A stretch of DNA of 62,083 nucleotides from Vulcanimicrobiota bacterium. Its GTDB lineage: Bacteria; Pseudomonadota; Gammaproteobacteria; Xanthomonadales; Rhodanobacteraceae. Location: the NCBI GenBank assembly GCA_903970555.1, contig CAJCJD010000207.1, positions 1 through 62,083 of the forward strand, written 5' to 3'. Below, piece after piece: positions 53,484-62,023 of the stretch. The notes under the pieces were generated by a model. It saw only the letters and a list, made by a program, of their open reading frames with translations, ran no database searches and was not told the DNA's origin. Within the stretch, counting starts at the first letter, position 1. Each line of letters starts with the position of its first letter. The translations under genes and the position numbers were made by a program.

Positions 53484-54989
53484 ATGCGCGCGAATAAATT
53501 CACGATATGGCCAACCCTTACGCTGAGTTCATTGAGCGCTGCTATGGGGACAGCGCTATCCACAACGATGCTTACGGTTGCACCCGTAGGGATTGTGCAA
53601 GCACAAACTACGTGTGCCGCTGCGTGGAGTTCGACAGCGATTTATACGGCGGGCAATGTCGCCAGTGAGAATGACATCAATTACAAGGCCAACTGGTGGA
53701 CACAGGGCAACGATCCAGCAAGCAACAACGGTGGCTCCGGAAGTGGTCAGCCCTGGACTTCGCAAGGTGCGTGCGGTGGCTCACCAACCCCAGCGCCGAC
53801 TCCGACTCCGACGCCAACTCCGACGCCTACGCCCTCACCAGGCACTACCTCAGGCACAGTCAACTTCCATCTGTTGCTGGGTGCAGGCACGGCTGAAGAT
53901 CAGATCGTTCTGACCGGTGACAATTACACCGATCTCATCATGTCCAATGTCATCGCCGGCGCCATGTACGGCCACTTGGTGAAGGAATACTACCCAGGCA
54001 TGCAATTCAACAAAGACTACTTGTATGGATCGATCCTGGGGCAATTGCTGCAAGAAAATATCGCCACGGAATACTACGTCGACACCAGCAATTTGATCGA
54101 TCCATCGCCCGATCAAGCGGCTGTGATGGGTGTCGGTCAAGGCGGCCCGTATCAGATCAACAACTACGCCACCGATATGGTCGCAGGGTCTTACGCACCG
54201 GCCGGCCATTCGCTGATCAACTACGTCGCGATCCAGAAAAACATCGGCTACACGATGGCGACGGCGGCTACGCAGTACAGCCAACCCACGCCCGCATCGT
54301 TCAACAACAAATACTACGGCCCGATGCTGACTGCGTACTTCCACTACAACGATTTCGTATCGCTAATCGTTACCGGCACCGGACCCGATGGCTGGATAAC
54401 ACCTTGGCAGCCGCAGTACAACAACGCACTAGCCAACTTCAAAAATTTACCGAACAACTTTCTCGACGTGCTGCTGAATGTGGCCTACAACCAGGGCTAC
54501 TACGGAGGTTTGGTAAGCAGCTATAGCACCCTGGGCGCGACAGCCACCGCTGCCACCGTAGCTTCGGTTAACTCCTATAGCTCGGTGTGGGGAGTGCAAG
54601 ACACCTATCAACAATATCCCTACCAGGTTCACTATTACTTGGACCAGTTGTACGACAACCCGATTCCAACGACCAGCGCGACAACCTACTCCACACCCAC
54701 CAACCACGTAGCGTTCAACATCGCTTCGCTGGAAACTGTCTTCTCCAACGTGTTCCAGACGCTGGACTACGTCAACAGCTCAGGCTCATCGGTCTACATT
54801 TCGGCGGCACAAGCGCAAACCGCATTCAATACGGCACTCACACAGGCCGGCGTGGCTAGCTCAGCAACTCTTGATTTGAGTAATGCATCGGACCGAGCAC
54901 AGATATTCAGCGTGCTGGACTATGCCATCAGCGATCTGGAGACAGACCTGGGCACACAATTCAACGCGACGACGACTTCGCAGCTGTAA
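53484..54989 (+). CDS. Secreted CBM5/12 chitin-binding protein with a possibly lysozyme-like catalytic domain
   Basis: 501 residues. A long signal region ends near VQA. A CBM5/12 domain follows (about 40-92; WSSTAIYTAGNVASENDINY then KANWWTQGNDP), then a Pro-Thr linker (PTPTPTPTP) and a 370-residue domain. The last contains LLQENIATEYYVD and AVMGVGQGGPYQINNYA, whose Glu and GxGQ-like pattern hint at a lysozyme/GH19-like fold; this is a weak inference. It probably acts on chitin, chitosan or peptidoglycan outside the cell. GGAGA before ATG 53484 decides the start. Confidence 0.8.
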   Translation: MRANKFTIWPTLTLSSLSAAMGTALSTTMLTVAPVGIVQAQTTCAAAWSSTAIYTAGNVASENDINYKANWWTQGNDPASNNGGSGSGQPWTSQGACGGSPTPAPTPTPTPTPTPTPSPGTTSGTVNFHLLLGAGTAEDQIVLTGDNYTDLIMSNVIAGAMYGHLVKEYYPGMQFNKDYLYGSILGQLLQENIATEYYVDTSNLIDPSPDQAAVMGVGQGGPYQINNYATDMVAGSYAPAGHSLINYVAIQKNIGYTMATAATQYSQPTPASFNNKYYGPMLTAYFHYNDFVSLIVTGTGPDGWITPWQPQYNNALANFKNLPNNFLDVLLNVAYNQGYYGGLVSSYSTLGATATAATVASVNSYSSVWGVQDTYQQYPYQVHYYLDQLYDNPIPTTSATTYSTPTNHVAFNIASLETVFSNVFQTLDYVNSSGSSVYISAAQAQTAFNTALTQAGVASSATLDLSNASDRAQIFSVLDYAISDLETDLGTQFNATTTSQL

Positions 54990-55006
54990 GGATCGAGGGG
55001 CGTAGG

Positions 55007-55033
55007 AAAAACGGGGTCAGCTGACCCCGTTTA
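55007..55033. terminator. Bidirectional terminator after the chitin-binding protein gene
   Basis: Perfect palindrome AACGGGGTCAGCTGACCCCGTT (55010-55031), preceded by AAA and followed by TTTA on the plus strand. The T tract is short. Confidence 0.75.
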
Positions 55034-55102
55034 TTCACATGCTTGCTTTAAGTCGGAAGCAGCCTCAATGACGGCGCAATAAATAGCCATATGGCCCGGC
55101 GC

Positions 55103-55879
55103 TCAATACCCCATCAGGGGCGCTGCCACATGCAGTACCAAGTCCGCGCCAAAATGGGCCAACATGGCGTGTTCTAATCCGTACTTCCAGAACAAAGTGC
55201 CCGTTACAAGTCCGACCAGCGCATTGAGAAATACGATTTCGCTGATCAACATGGGCGTATGACTAACGCCTATTGCGAAAGCGTAAGGCAAATGACCAAA
55301 GCCAAATAGCAACGCAGACAGGACGATCGCCAACATAAACATCCAGGATCGGGGCTGACGGCGATTGAATAGCGCAAACAACCACACAAGCAGGCTCACC
55401 AAAAACAATCGCATCAATATTTCTTCAGCCGTCCCACCATATAGCGACGCCAGGGCGCCGCGCCAAGCTTGCCCCGCAGGCGAAATGCCTTCGATCGGCG
55501 GTCCAATCCTTGGGCCCAACAAATTCAGCCCAACTACCAGCGCACCTGCCAGCACTCCAGCAAATACGGCCAGACGCCAATGAGTACGAACGATCGATTC
55601 AGGCTGATTTCGATACACGAAAGCGCGTAGCCATGGTGCATCCAAGCCATACTGAGATCCCAAGCTCAACCCAAGCCATCCCAGCAAAAAGCACGGAATA
55701 CCAGCCTGTACGATAGCGATGATCAAGAACGGCACATGCAACTTGGACATAGCAGCCGGCATGGTCATAGCCAGATAGGGCTGCAAAGCAAGTGTCGCGA
55801 TGACTGCAAAAGCACTGAGCAACAACGCGAGTTTCAGATTCGATCTGCGCGTCGATGACAAGGGTAATGCGACTGACAT
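55103..55879 (-). CDS. CPBP family intramembrane glutamic endopeptidase
   Basis: 258 residues with about seven membrane helices. The CPBP/ABI motifs are TAEEILMRLFL (EExxxR), FGHLPYA (second His motif) and HFGADLVLHV. Such proteases cleave within membranes; roles range from CAAX-type processing to bacteriocin immunity. There is no bacteriocin gene nearby. ATG 55879 follows AGGAGG closely, favouring it over a longer N-terminus. Confidence 0.88.
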   Translation of the reverse strand: MSVALPLSSTRRSNLKLALLLSAFAVIATLALQPYLAMTMPAAMSKLHVPFLIIAIVQAGIPCFLLGWLGLSLGSQYGLDAPWLRAFVYRNQPESIVRTHWRLAVFAGVLAGALVVGLNLLGPRIGPPIEGISPAGQAWRGALASLYGGTAEEILMRLFLVSLLVWLFALFNRRQPRSWMFMLAIVLSALLFGFGHLPYAFAIGVSHTPMLISEIVFLNALVGLVTGTLFWKYGLEHAMLAHFGADLVLHVAAPLMGY

Positions 55880-55987
55880 AGCGCTCCTCCTTGCTTCAAT
55901 CACTGTAGGGTGCCGATGGCTGCTGCTTGCGACAGATCGTATTTGCGGCAAGCTTACGTATGACCGGTTGTTTCGGTTGCAACGAAT

Positions 55988-56179
55988 TCAATCACTGTCT
56001 TTATCAACGATTGGTTTTGTCTTTGCGGCTTTCAGCCGGCCGTTTTTATAAAGCGCTTGCCGCAGCACAAATTCGATTTGTGCATTGACACTACGCAGTT
56101 CATCGTCGGCCCAGCGTTGCATGGCGTCCAAGACACCTGCACTAATGCGCAGCGGGTAAGCTTTTTTTTCAGCGCTCAT
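55988..56179 (-). CDS. Arc-like ribbon-helix-helix DNA-binding protein
   Basis: 63 residues; [20 protein letters not shown] and [17 protein letters not shown] match the Arc/MetJ-type ribbon-helix-helix, whose N-terminal strand inserts into the DNA major groove. It starts seven bases after the SPFH gene stop, so the two are co-transcribed. A likely target is the palindrome in the operon promoter (57092-57107). The C-terminus KPIVDKDSD is disordered. Dimerisation is expected. Confidence 0.87.
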   Translation of the reverse strand: MSAEKKAYPLRISAGVLDAMQRWADDELRSVNAQIEFVLRQALYKNGRLKAAKTKPIVDKDSD

Positions 56180-56186
56180 GTCGCCT

Positions 56187-57056
56187 TCAATTGTGTAGCG
56201 TGCCCGTATTTACCACCGGCTGTGTGCCGCGTTCACCGCACAATACGACCAGCAGATTGCTGACCATCGCTGCCTTTCGCTCTTCGTCGAGATCAACGAC
56301 ACCCTGCGCGCGTAGCTTCTCCAGGGCCATGGCCACCATCCCCACGGCACCTTCAACAATGCGTTGACGTGCAGCGATGATGGCGCCTGCTTGCTGGCGT
56401 TGCAGCATGGCCTGAGCGATCTCCTGTGCATAGGCCAGATGGCTTATGCGCGCCTCGTTTATCTGCACCCCGGCCTTGCCGAGCCTTGCCTGAATTTCAT
56501 CGCGAAGATGGTTGTTGATTTCCTCACCATGGCTACGTAGCGATGGTTTGCCATCATCGTGAGCGTCATAGGGATAACTCTGCGCCATCTGACGCAACGC
56601 GGATTCGCTTTGAATCTGCACGAAATTCTCGTAGTCATCGACGCAGAACGTCGCCTCAGCCGTGTCGATGACCTGCCAAACAATGACAGCTGCTATCTCG
56701 ATGGGGTTTCCGTCGCTGTCATTGACCTTGAGCTTGCTGCTTTCAAAGTTACGAGTCCGCAAGGAAATCCGGCGCCGTGTGCAGAATGGATTGGTCCAGC
56801 GCAGCCCTTCCAGGCGCACAGTGCCGGCATATCTCCCGAACAGCTGCAGCACTTGTCCTTCATTTGGGGCAACTTGGAAAAAGCCCTTCACCAGCAACGC
56901 AGCGAGCGCGAAAGTCACCACGCCGATCACGGCTATCCACGGAGGTAAGCCGCCCGAACCTGCATGGGCAAGGAAACCGATGCCACACGCGACTAGCAAG
57001 AAGCAAAAGGCAATGAATGGAATACCGGCGATTGAAAACCCACTGCGCTCGTTCAT
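56187..57056 (-). CDS. SPFH (stomatin/prohibitin, band 7) domain membrane protein
   Basis: 289 residues. Two N-terminal membrane helices (about 10-60) are followed by the SPFH domain ([40 protein letters not shown]) and a helical region with [20 protein letters not shown] and [13 protein letters not shown], typical of these oligomeric scaffolds. They organise membrane microdomains or control proteases. GGAGG before ATG 57056 sets the start. It is paired with an Arc-like gene. Confidence 0.9.
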   Translation of the reverse strand: MNERSGFSIAGIPFIAFCFLLVACGIGFLAHAGSGGLPPWIAVIGVVTFALAALLVKGFFQVAPNEGQVLQLFGRYAGTVRLEGLRWTNPFCTRRRISLRTRNFESSKLKVNDSDGNPIEIAAVIVWQVIDTAEATFCVDDYENFVQIQSESALRQMAQSYPYDAHDDGKPSLRSHGEEINNHLRDEIQARLGKAGVQINEARISHLAYAQEIAQAMLQRQQAGAIIAARQRIVEGAVGMVAMALEKLRAQGVVDLDEERKAAMVSNLLVVLCGERGTQPVVNTGTLHN

Positions 57057-57081
57057 GACTAAGCCTCCATTGGATGGCATA

Positions 57082-57110
57082 GTTATATATCAAAGTGATA
57101 TCACTTTCTA
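57082..57110 (-). promoter_or_regulatory. Promoter with palindromic operator of the SPFH-Arc operon
   Basis: On the minus strand, TAGAAA (57110-57105), a 17-bp spacer and TATAAC (57087-57082) form a promoter. The spacer holds most of the perfect 16-bp palindrome AAAGTGATATCACTTT (57092-57107), and TGATAT recurs 11 bases on, as expected for tandem ribbon-helix-helix sites. Autoregulation by the Arc-like protein is inference. Confidence 0.6.
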
Positions 57111-57235
57111 GTGGCTACTGAGCCTCCTTGGTGCAGGGAATCAGATCCCAATTTCGACAAAACCTGAGCATTTGGCCATGGCCGCCTCGGCTTGGAGGCG
57201 GAGATTTTTATTAAAGTCAGCCACTTGCCATCGGC

Positions 57236-57814
57236 ATGGCGCTCAACGCAATCTATTCGTTAGACGAGCATGTTCCTTCAGCAAGCCATTACCTCCAGCA
57301 CAGGACCCCTCTCATCGTGCGCGCTCACTCCGACCCGCCATCAGATCCCGCCTCTACCTTCAGCATTCGCGAAGACGATTTGTCCGGCGAAGAAACGCGA
57401 TCCCTGCTGGCTTTCCATTTACGACAGATGCATGCCAATTCGCCCGTCGGCAGCGTATTCGCACTTGATCTATCCGGCTTACAGGTACCGGACGTGACTG
57501 TCTGGACTGCTTGGCTGGGCTCCCAGGTGGTATCGGTGGGTGCTCTCAGAGAATTCACCGACTCGACTGGTGAGCTGAAATCCATGCGAACCCATCCGGA
57601 CCATATCCGCCGAGGTGGCGCGGCGGCCATTCTTGAGCACATTATTGGCGTGGCGAAAAAGCGGGGACTGAAGCGGCTAAGTCTTGAAACCGGTAGTGGC
57701 GCGGCATTCGAACCCGCTCTCGCCCTCTATCGGAGGAGAGGATTTGAAGAAGGCGATGCGTTTTCCGACTACGTACGCAGCCCCTTTAACCAATTCCTTC
57801 ACTTGAAGCTTTGA
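57236..57814 (+). CDS. GNAT family N-acetyltransferase
   Basis: 192 residues from ATG 57236. The GNAT core runs from about residue 41 (FSIREDDL) through SMRTHPDHIRRGGAAAILEHI (acetyl-CoA loop with R-x-x-G-x-A) to LYRRRGFEEGDAF and the C-terminal SPFNQFLHL. Typical members start close to the IRED motif, so the first 35-40 residues may be non-coding; a GTG at 57317 is an alternative, without a good ribosome site. Substrate unknown. Confidence 0.82.
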   Translation: MALNAIYSLDEHVPSASHYLQHRTPLIVRAHSDPPSDPASTFSIREDDLSGEETRSLLAFHLRQMHANSPVGSVFALDLSGLQVPDVTVWTAWLGSQVVSVGALREFTDSTGELKSMRTHPDHIRRGGAAAILEHIIGVAKKRGLKRLSLETGSGAAFEPALALYRRRGFEEGDAFSDYVRSPFNQFLHLKL

Positions 57815-57956
57815 TCACTTTTCGCTCTGGTCGAAAGCGAACAGCTTGATGCTGACGTAACCGATCGTCTTTAGCAGCCAATCTTGAAACACGTCCGCGA
57901 CGGAACTTCTAGCCAACGTAGCTAAGTGCGCAAGATAGAAATCCGATTAGACCAGC

Positions 57957-59303
57957 TCAACTATAGATATCGATACCGACTGCCTGTGCGACCAAGGTGG
58001 CGTTGAGTGTCAGCACAACAAGCACAACCAGTATCGCCAAGACTTGCACGGGCACCCTATTGCGATGCTGTCCCATGAAAGCTTTTCGGCCGGTAAACCA
58101 AACCAGCGCGATCATAGGAAATGGAAGCGCCAAACTCAGCACGACCTGACTGTCGATCAATGCCTTTGTTACGTTGACGCTCAGTGCCACGATGATCAAG
58201 CTGGGGACCATCGTGATCGCGCGGCGCAGCCAAAGCGGAATCCGAAAACCCACGAAACCCTGCGCAATCATTTGGCCTGCCATGGTGCCTACCACGGAGC
58301 TGGAAATGCCTGACGCAATCAACGACGTCAGGAACAACCCAGCTGCCGCAGCACCAAAAATTGGCGTTAGTGTGTGATACGCCTCCTCGATTTGTGCGAC
58401 GCCCGAATGCCCGCTGTGAAACGCATCGGCGGCCATCACGATCATCGCTACATTGATGAGCCCTGCGATCGTCAAGGCAACACCAATTTCAATGTTCGAA
58501 TACTTAAGCAACTTGGAGCGCTCAGCGTCGCTTCTGGGAACGACCCGCGATTGAGTAAGCCCCGAATGGAGAAAGAGTGCATGCGGCATAACAGTGGCAC
58601 CAATGATGCCCACCGCGATATTGACTGCCTGCGCATCGGGCAGCCGATAAACCACCATCCCTTCCATCACTGCTGGCCAGGGAACCCGTGCGATGAGAAG
58701 TTCGGACAGGTAGCACAGCCCGATCACTGCAACCAGCGCGCCGACAACCAATTCAATCGGGCGAAAACCGCGTTTTTCCAGTAACAGAACGCCGCAAGTG
58801 ACCAGCGCCGTCACGAGCATCGCGGGCAACAGCGGTATATGAAACAGCAGTGATAGCCCTAAGGCTGCGCCCAGAAACTCGGCAAGATCCGTCGCCATCG
58901 CAGCGAGTTCGCTGACGCCCCACATCAACCATACAACGGGCTTCGGAAAGTGCTCCCGACAAAGTTCCGCAAGATTGCGACCGGTGACGATACCGACCTT
59001 GGCCGATAAAGCCTGGAACAACATCGCAACGAGACTGGCGGCCAACGCCACCCAAAGCAGGTCATAGCCGTAGCGAGCGCCGGCCTGGATATTCGTCGCG
59101 AAGTTACCCGGATCGACATAGGCCACCGACACCATGACCGCAGGGCCGGCGACCTTAAGCAGAGACGTCCACCCATGCTTACGCCCGTCCAGAACCTTTC
59201 GGATGTCGAGGATGGCATGGTCGGTCACCGTAAGGGTGCCATTGACGACACTGGCGTTCATGAGGACTCGGAGACGACTCTTCTGGATCTGAGTGAGAAT
59301 CAC
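57957..59303 (-). CDS. mntH: Nramp-family divalent metal (Mn/Fe) transporter MntH
   Basis: 448 residues with eleven membrane helices. Metal-site motifs are VDPGNFATN in TM1 and VMPHALFLHSGLTQ in TM6, and EFLGAALGLSLLF is present. It imports Mn2+ (and Fe2+) with protons. A GTG at 59303 or ATG 59261 (MNASVVNG) may be the start; neither has a strong ribosome site. An OxyR-type site lies about 50 bp upstream of the GTG, fitting peroxide-induced manganese uptake. Confidence 0.93.
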   Translation of the reverse strand: MILTQIQKSRLRVLMNASVVNGTLTVTDHAILDIRKVLDGRKHGWTSLLKVAGPAVMVSVAYVDPGNFATNIQAGARYGYDLLWVALAASLVAMLFQALSAKVGIVTGRNLAELCREHFPKPVVWLMWGVSELAAMATDLAEFLGAALGLSLLFHIPLLPAMLVTALVTCGVLLLEKRGFRPIELVVGALVAVIGLCYLSELLIARVPWPAVMEGMVVYRLPDAQAVNIAVGIIGATVMPHALFLHSGLTQSRVVPRSDAERSKLLKYSNIEIGVALTIAGLINVAMIVMAADAFHSGHSGVAQIEEAYHTLTPIFGAAAAGLFLTSLIASGISSSVVGTMAGQMIAQGFVGFRIPLWLRRAITMVPSLIIVALSVNVTKALIDSQVVLSLALPFPMIALVWFTGRKAFMGQHRNRVPVQVLAILVVLVVLTLNATLVAQAVGIDIYS

Positions 59304-59352
59304 TCTAATCCGCGCCGTCGGTCACTGGAATTTCATTGTTTCAATCCGATCG

Positions 59353-59367
59353 ATAGGCCTTGCCTAT
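59353..59367 (-). promoter_or_regulatory. Candidate OxyR-binding site upstream of mntH
   Basis: ATAG (59353-59356), seven bases, CTAT (59364-59367) is one complete half of the OxyR consensus ATAG-N7-CTAT-N7-ATAG-N7-CTAT. The second half is weak (ATTG). OxyR control of mntH is known in E. coli; here it is inferred from the motif and position. Confidence 0.55.
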
Positions 59368-59629
59368 GCCGGGAAACGTCCGCAAAAACGCGCCAGCTAA
59401 ATATCAGCACCTGGCTTTGGGGTGGTCCATTGAAAATCCACCGTCTGTTTTAGGCGCACGCGTAGGAGACACTTTTGATGCCTTAATCCGGCGGCCTAAT
59501 GGCTCAGAATTTATCGTTCATTTTCCAGCCAGCTACTAAGCACGTATCCGCGTAATCTTACTTTTGCTCGATGACTCGGTATCGCAATACCTTCGGTTTT
59601 CTCGTGATCCAAAGCATTCGGGAATAGCC

Positions 59630-60283
59630 ATGGCAATCACAAATGGTTGTGGCGACCAAAACAAGATTCACATACTGGACAAATACCACTTGTATCCGGT
59701 GATACATGCGGTATTGCTCCACGGTCGCTCTATAACCTGTTGCTGTGGTCAACCCATAGTCGGCGAGTTCTATCAGTTTGACGCCATCGACCAAGGCGGC
59801 AATGTTCTGAACGTTCTCTTTGCGAGCGCCACATGCGCACGAACCTTGCTGCGCTTGTCTCAAATACACGGCCCCCAACCGATCGTGCTGCTGCCCTTGT
59901 TCAGTCCGCTGCAATATCGTGCCGATGATATGCGTGGCGAACTCGAAGCAGAAGAGAATCGACTTTCAAAGCATCCACTAAATGCTGAAATAGAAGAAGC
60001 GATTTATTTGACTCTGACATGTGGCGACGCATCCCCTCTGCAACGACGTGTCTTTGCCCAGGCACTCAATCGGATTCGTCTAAATCCCACCTGGCCTATC
60101 ATGGACTGGGAAGTCAAATCGATAAATTCAACGATCTCCAAAGGTGGCAAATGCCTGCCTGCAATGCTGGATGATCAGCGAAGGGAAAATCCCGACTTGA
60201 AGCATTACACGTTTCCGGAAATATCCGCCGTATTGAAGCGAGAAGCTGCTCGGACAGGGTTGCGAATTCATTGCAACCTATGA
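59630..60283 (+). CDS. Protein of unknown function, about 217 residues
   Basis: ATG 59630 follows GGGAAT. The soluble product has a Cys cluster (SITCCCGQPIVGEFYQF) and a later SATCARTLLRL that might bind zinc, and an acidic helical middle (ELEAEENRLSKHPLNAEIEE). I recognise no family. Its GC content is lower than that of neighbours, hinting at horizontal acquisition. It is unlinked to an operon. Confidence 0.6.
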   Translation: MAITNGCGDQNKIHILDKYHLYPVIHAVLLHGRSITCCCGQPIVGEFYQFDAIDQGGNVLNVLFASATCARTLLRLSQIHGPQPIVLLPLFSPLQYRADDMRGELEAEENRLSKHPLNAEIEEAIYLTLTCGDASPLQRRVFAQALNRIRLNPTWPIMDWEVKSINSTISKGGKCLPAMLDDQRRENPDLKHYTFPEISAVLKREAARTGLRIHCNL

Positions 60284-60539
60284 CGTGCTAGGTGGAAGTC
60301 ATGACTACGTCAGCATAACCTTGGTCGGAAAGATCAATGGAACGTACGCCCTGGATCTGAGGCGGATCTTCTCAGTGTCGCGGTTCGGTGTTTTCGATAC
60401 GAAACAGCGCGTTCAGATGCGGCGCGGGATACCAAAGTATCTATAGATCGATCTGTTTCGCCAGCCATGCCGACGATACGATTTGAAACGCGTAGCATGT
60501 GCTGATCAGCTGCTTTTTGTGTTCACAGAGACCTGAGCC
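60284..60539. other. 256-bp gap before the MOSC fragment
   Basis: Nothing recognisable apart from the presumed promoter region of the MOSC gene. Confidence 0.3.
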
Positions 60540-60839
60540 ATGAGCCAAGTCGTTTCTGTCAATGTTGGCCTTCCAGCAGATGTGGAGTGGCACGGCAAGA
60601 TCGTCCGCACTGCTATCTGGAAGCGCCCGGTGAACGGTCGCGTGATGGCACGGCGCATCAACCTCGACGGCGATGGCCAGGGAGATCGCCACGGCCATGG
60701 TGGCGTGCATCGAGCCGTCATGGTCTACCAGGTCGCTTCCTACCGATACTGGGAGCAAGTGCTGCGCCGAACGCTCGGCGAATACGGAATGTTCGGAGAA
60801 AATCTGACTGTCGATGGTCTTCCTGACGACGAGGTGTGA
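60540..60839 (+). pseudogene. MOSC-domain protein, truncated by an IS3-family insertion
   Basis: 99 codons remain: MSQVVSVNVGLPADVEWHGK, then DGDGQGDRHGHGGVHRAVMV and YGMFGENLTVDGLPDDEV, the start of a MOSC beta-barrel as in YiiM-like proteins. The sequence stops exactly at the left end of the insertion element, whose first bases supply the TGA. Missing is the second half with the Cys-containing VCIGD-like region that carries sulfur in MOSC enzymes. The truncated product is unlikely to work. Confidence 0.85.
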
Positions 60840-60866
60840 TCTTGCCCCTGATCCACGGACACTCAG

Positions 60867-61727
60867 TTAAGCGACATGTCGTAGCTCGAATTCCAATGGG
60901 CTGAGATAACCCAGCGTGGAGTGGAGCCGTTGGCGATTGTAGTAAACCTCGATGTATTCGAACACGTGCGCCTTGGCCTGTTCGCGTGAGGCAAAGCGTT
61001 CGCCGTGAATGGCCTCGACTTTCAGGCTGTGATTCCAGCTTTCCATGGCGGCATTGTCGTAGCAGTCCCCCTTCTTGCTCATGCTGCATCGAAGGCCATG
61101 CTCGCTAAGCATGCGCTGGTAATCCTGCGAGCAATACTGGCTGCCGCGGTCGGAGTGGACAATGACATCATGCGGACGGTGGCGAGCGAATATGGCCATG
61201 CTTAGCGCGTTACATACCAACGTGGCGGTCATGCGTTCAGACATCGACCAGCCGATTACGTGACGCGAATACAGGTCCAACACCACCGCCAGATATAACC
61301 AGCCTTCGTCGGTGGCGATATAGGTTATATCGCTCACCCACGCACGATTGGGGCGATCGGTATGGAAGTTTTGTTGTAGCAGGTTGGGTGCCACGGGCAA
61401 GCTGTGGTTGGAATGGGTCGTGGCCTTGTATTTACGTGCTGCTTTGGCCCGCAGTCGCTGACGACGCATGCTCTGAGCCACTTGATGGCGGCCCGCATGA
61501 TGGCCTTGTCCTCGCACTCGCCGTGCGACGCGCGGCGAGCCAGCGCGCCCTTTCTCAGCCTCGTAGGCCTCGCGCACACGAGCGTCCAACTGTGCCTGTT
61601 TGAGCGCCCGCGACGAGGGTGAGCGATCACGCCACGCGTAATAGCCGGACGGCGACACGCTCAGCACCTGGCACATCAACCGCACAGTGTGGGCGCCTTC
61701 ATGCGCTCGAATGGTGGCGTACTTCAC
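60867..61727 (-). CDS. IS3-family transposase OrfB (DDE integrase core)
   Basis: 286 residues. HTH_21 region (VSPSGYYAWRDRSPSSRA) and rve core with the DDE triad: Asp in WVSDITYIATDEG, Asp in IVHSDRGSQYCS, Glu in DNAAMESWNHSLK. It starts with a GTG at 61727 that overlaps the orfA stop (GTGA). The -1 frame is open back to the A6G motif, so the active enzyme is probably an OrfAB fusion. Looks intact. Confidence 0.93.
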   Translation of the reverse strand: MKYATIRAHEGAHTVRLMCQVLSVSPSGYYAWRDRSPSSRALKQAQLDARVREAYEAEKGRAGSPRVARRVRGQGHHAGRHQVAQSMRRQRLRAKAARKYKATTHSNHSLPVAPNLLQQNFHTDRPNRAWVSDITYIATDEGWLYLAVVLDLYSRHVIGWSMSERMTATLVCNALSMAIFARHRPHDVIVHSDRGSQYCSQDYQRMLSEHGLRCSMSKKGDCYDNAAMESWNHSLKVEAIHGERFASREQAKAHVFEYIEVYYNRQRLHSTLGYLSPLEFELRHVA

Positions 61728-62023
61728 TTGGGCACCTTCGCGAAGTACGCTGCCGCCTTTTTTAGGAAGGCCACCTCTTCTTCCAGGCGCACCACTTCTC
61801 GTTTGAGCCGTGCGTTTTCGGCGTTTTGGAGTCGCTGCTCCTCGCTGGTCTGGCCGCGCTGCTGCGCTTTGGCGCGCCAGGCGTAAAGCTGGCTGGCGGG
61901 CAACTTCAAATCTTGGGCGACCGTCGCCACTCCCTCCTGCTCAGCACGGCGCAGGCCCTGCTCCTTGAACTCGTCGCTGTAACGCTGTCGGCTTTGTTTC
62001 ACGCTTGCCTTCTGCTTCATCAT
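61724..62023 (-). CDS. IS3-family transposase OrfA (HTH, leucine zipper)
   Basis: 99 residues. A helix-turn-helix (QRYSDEFKEQGLRRAEQEGV then ASQLYAWRAKAQQ) is followed by a coiled coil (LKREVVRLEEEVAFLKKAA), as in IS3-family OrfA proteins that bind the terminal repeats. The AAAAAAG motif (minus strand, 61763-61757) lies 30 bases before its stop and can shift ribosomes into orfB. Confidence 0.92.
   Translation of the reverse strand: MMKQKASVKQSRQRYSDEFKEQGLRRAEQEGVATVAQDLKLPASQLYAWRAKAQQRGQTSEEQRLQNAENARLKREVVRLEEEVAFLKKAAAYFAKVPK
61757..61763 (-). promoter_or_regulatory. Programmed -1 frameshift site (A6G) in the IS transposase
   Basis: AAAAAAG on the minus strand. Slipping back one base gives KKGGSVLREGAQVKYAT, reading straight into OrfB without a stop. 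This is the usual IS3-family signal for OrfAB synthesis. Confidence 0.85.
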
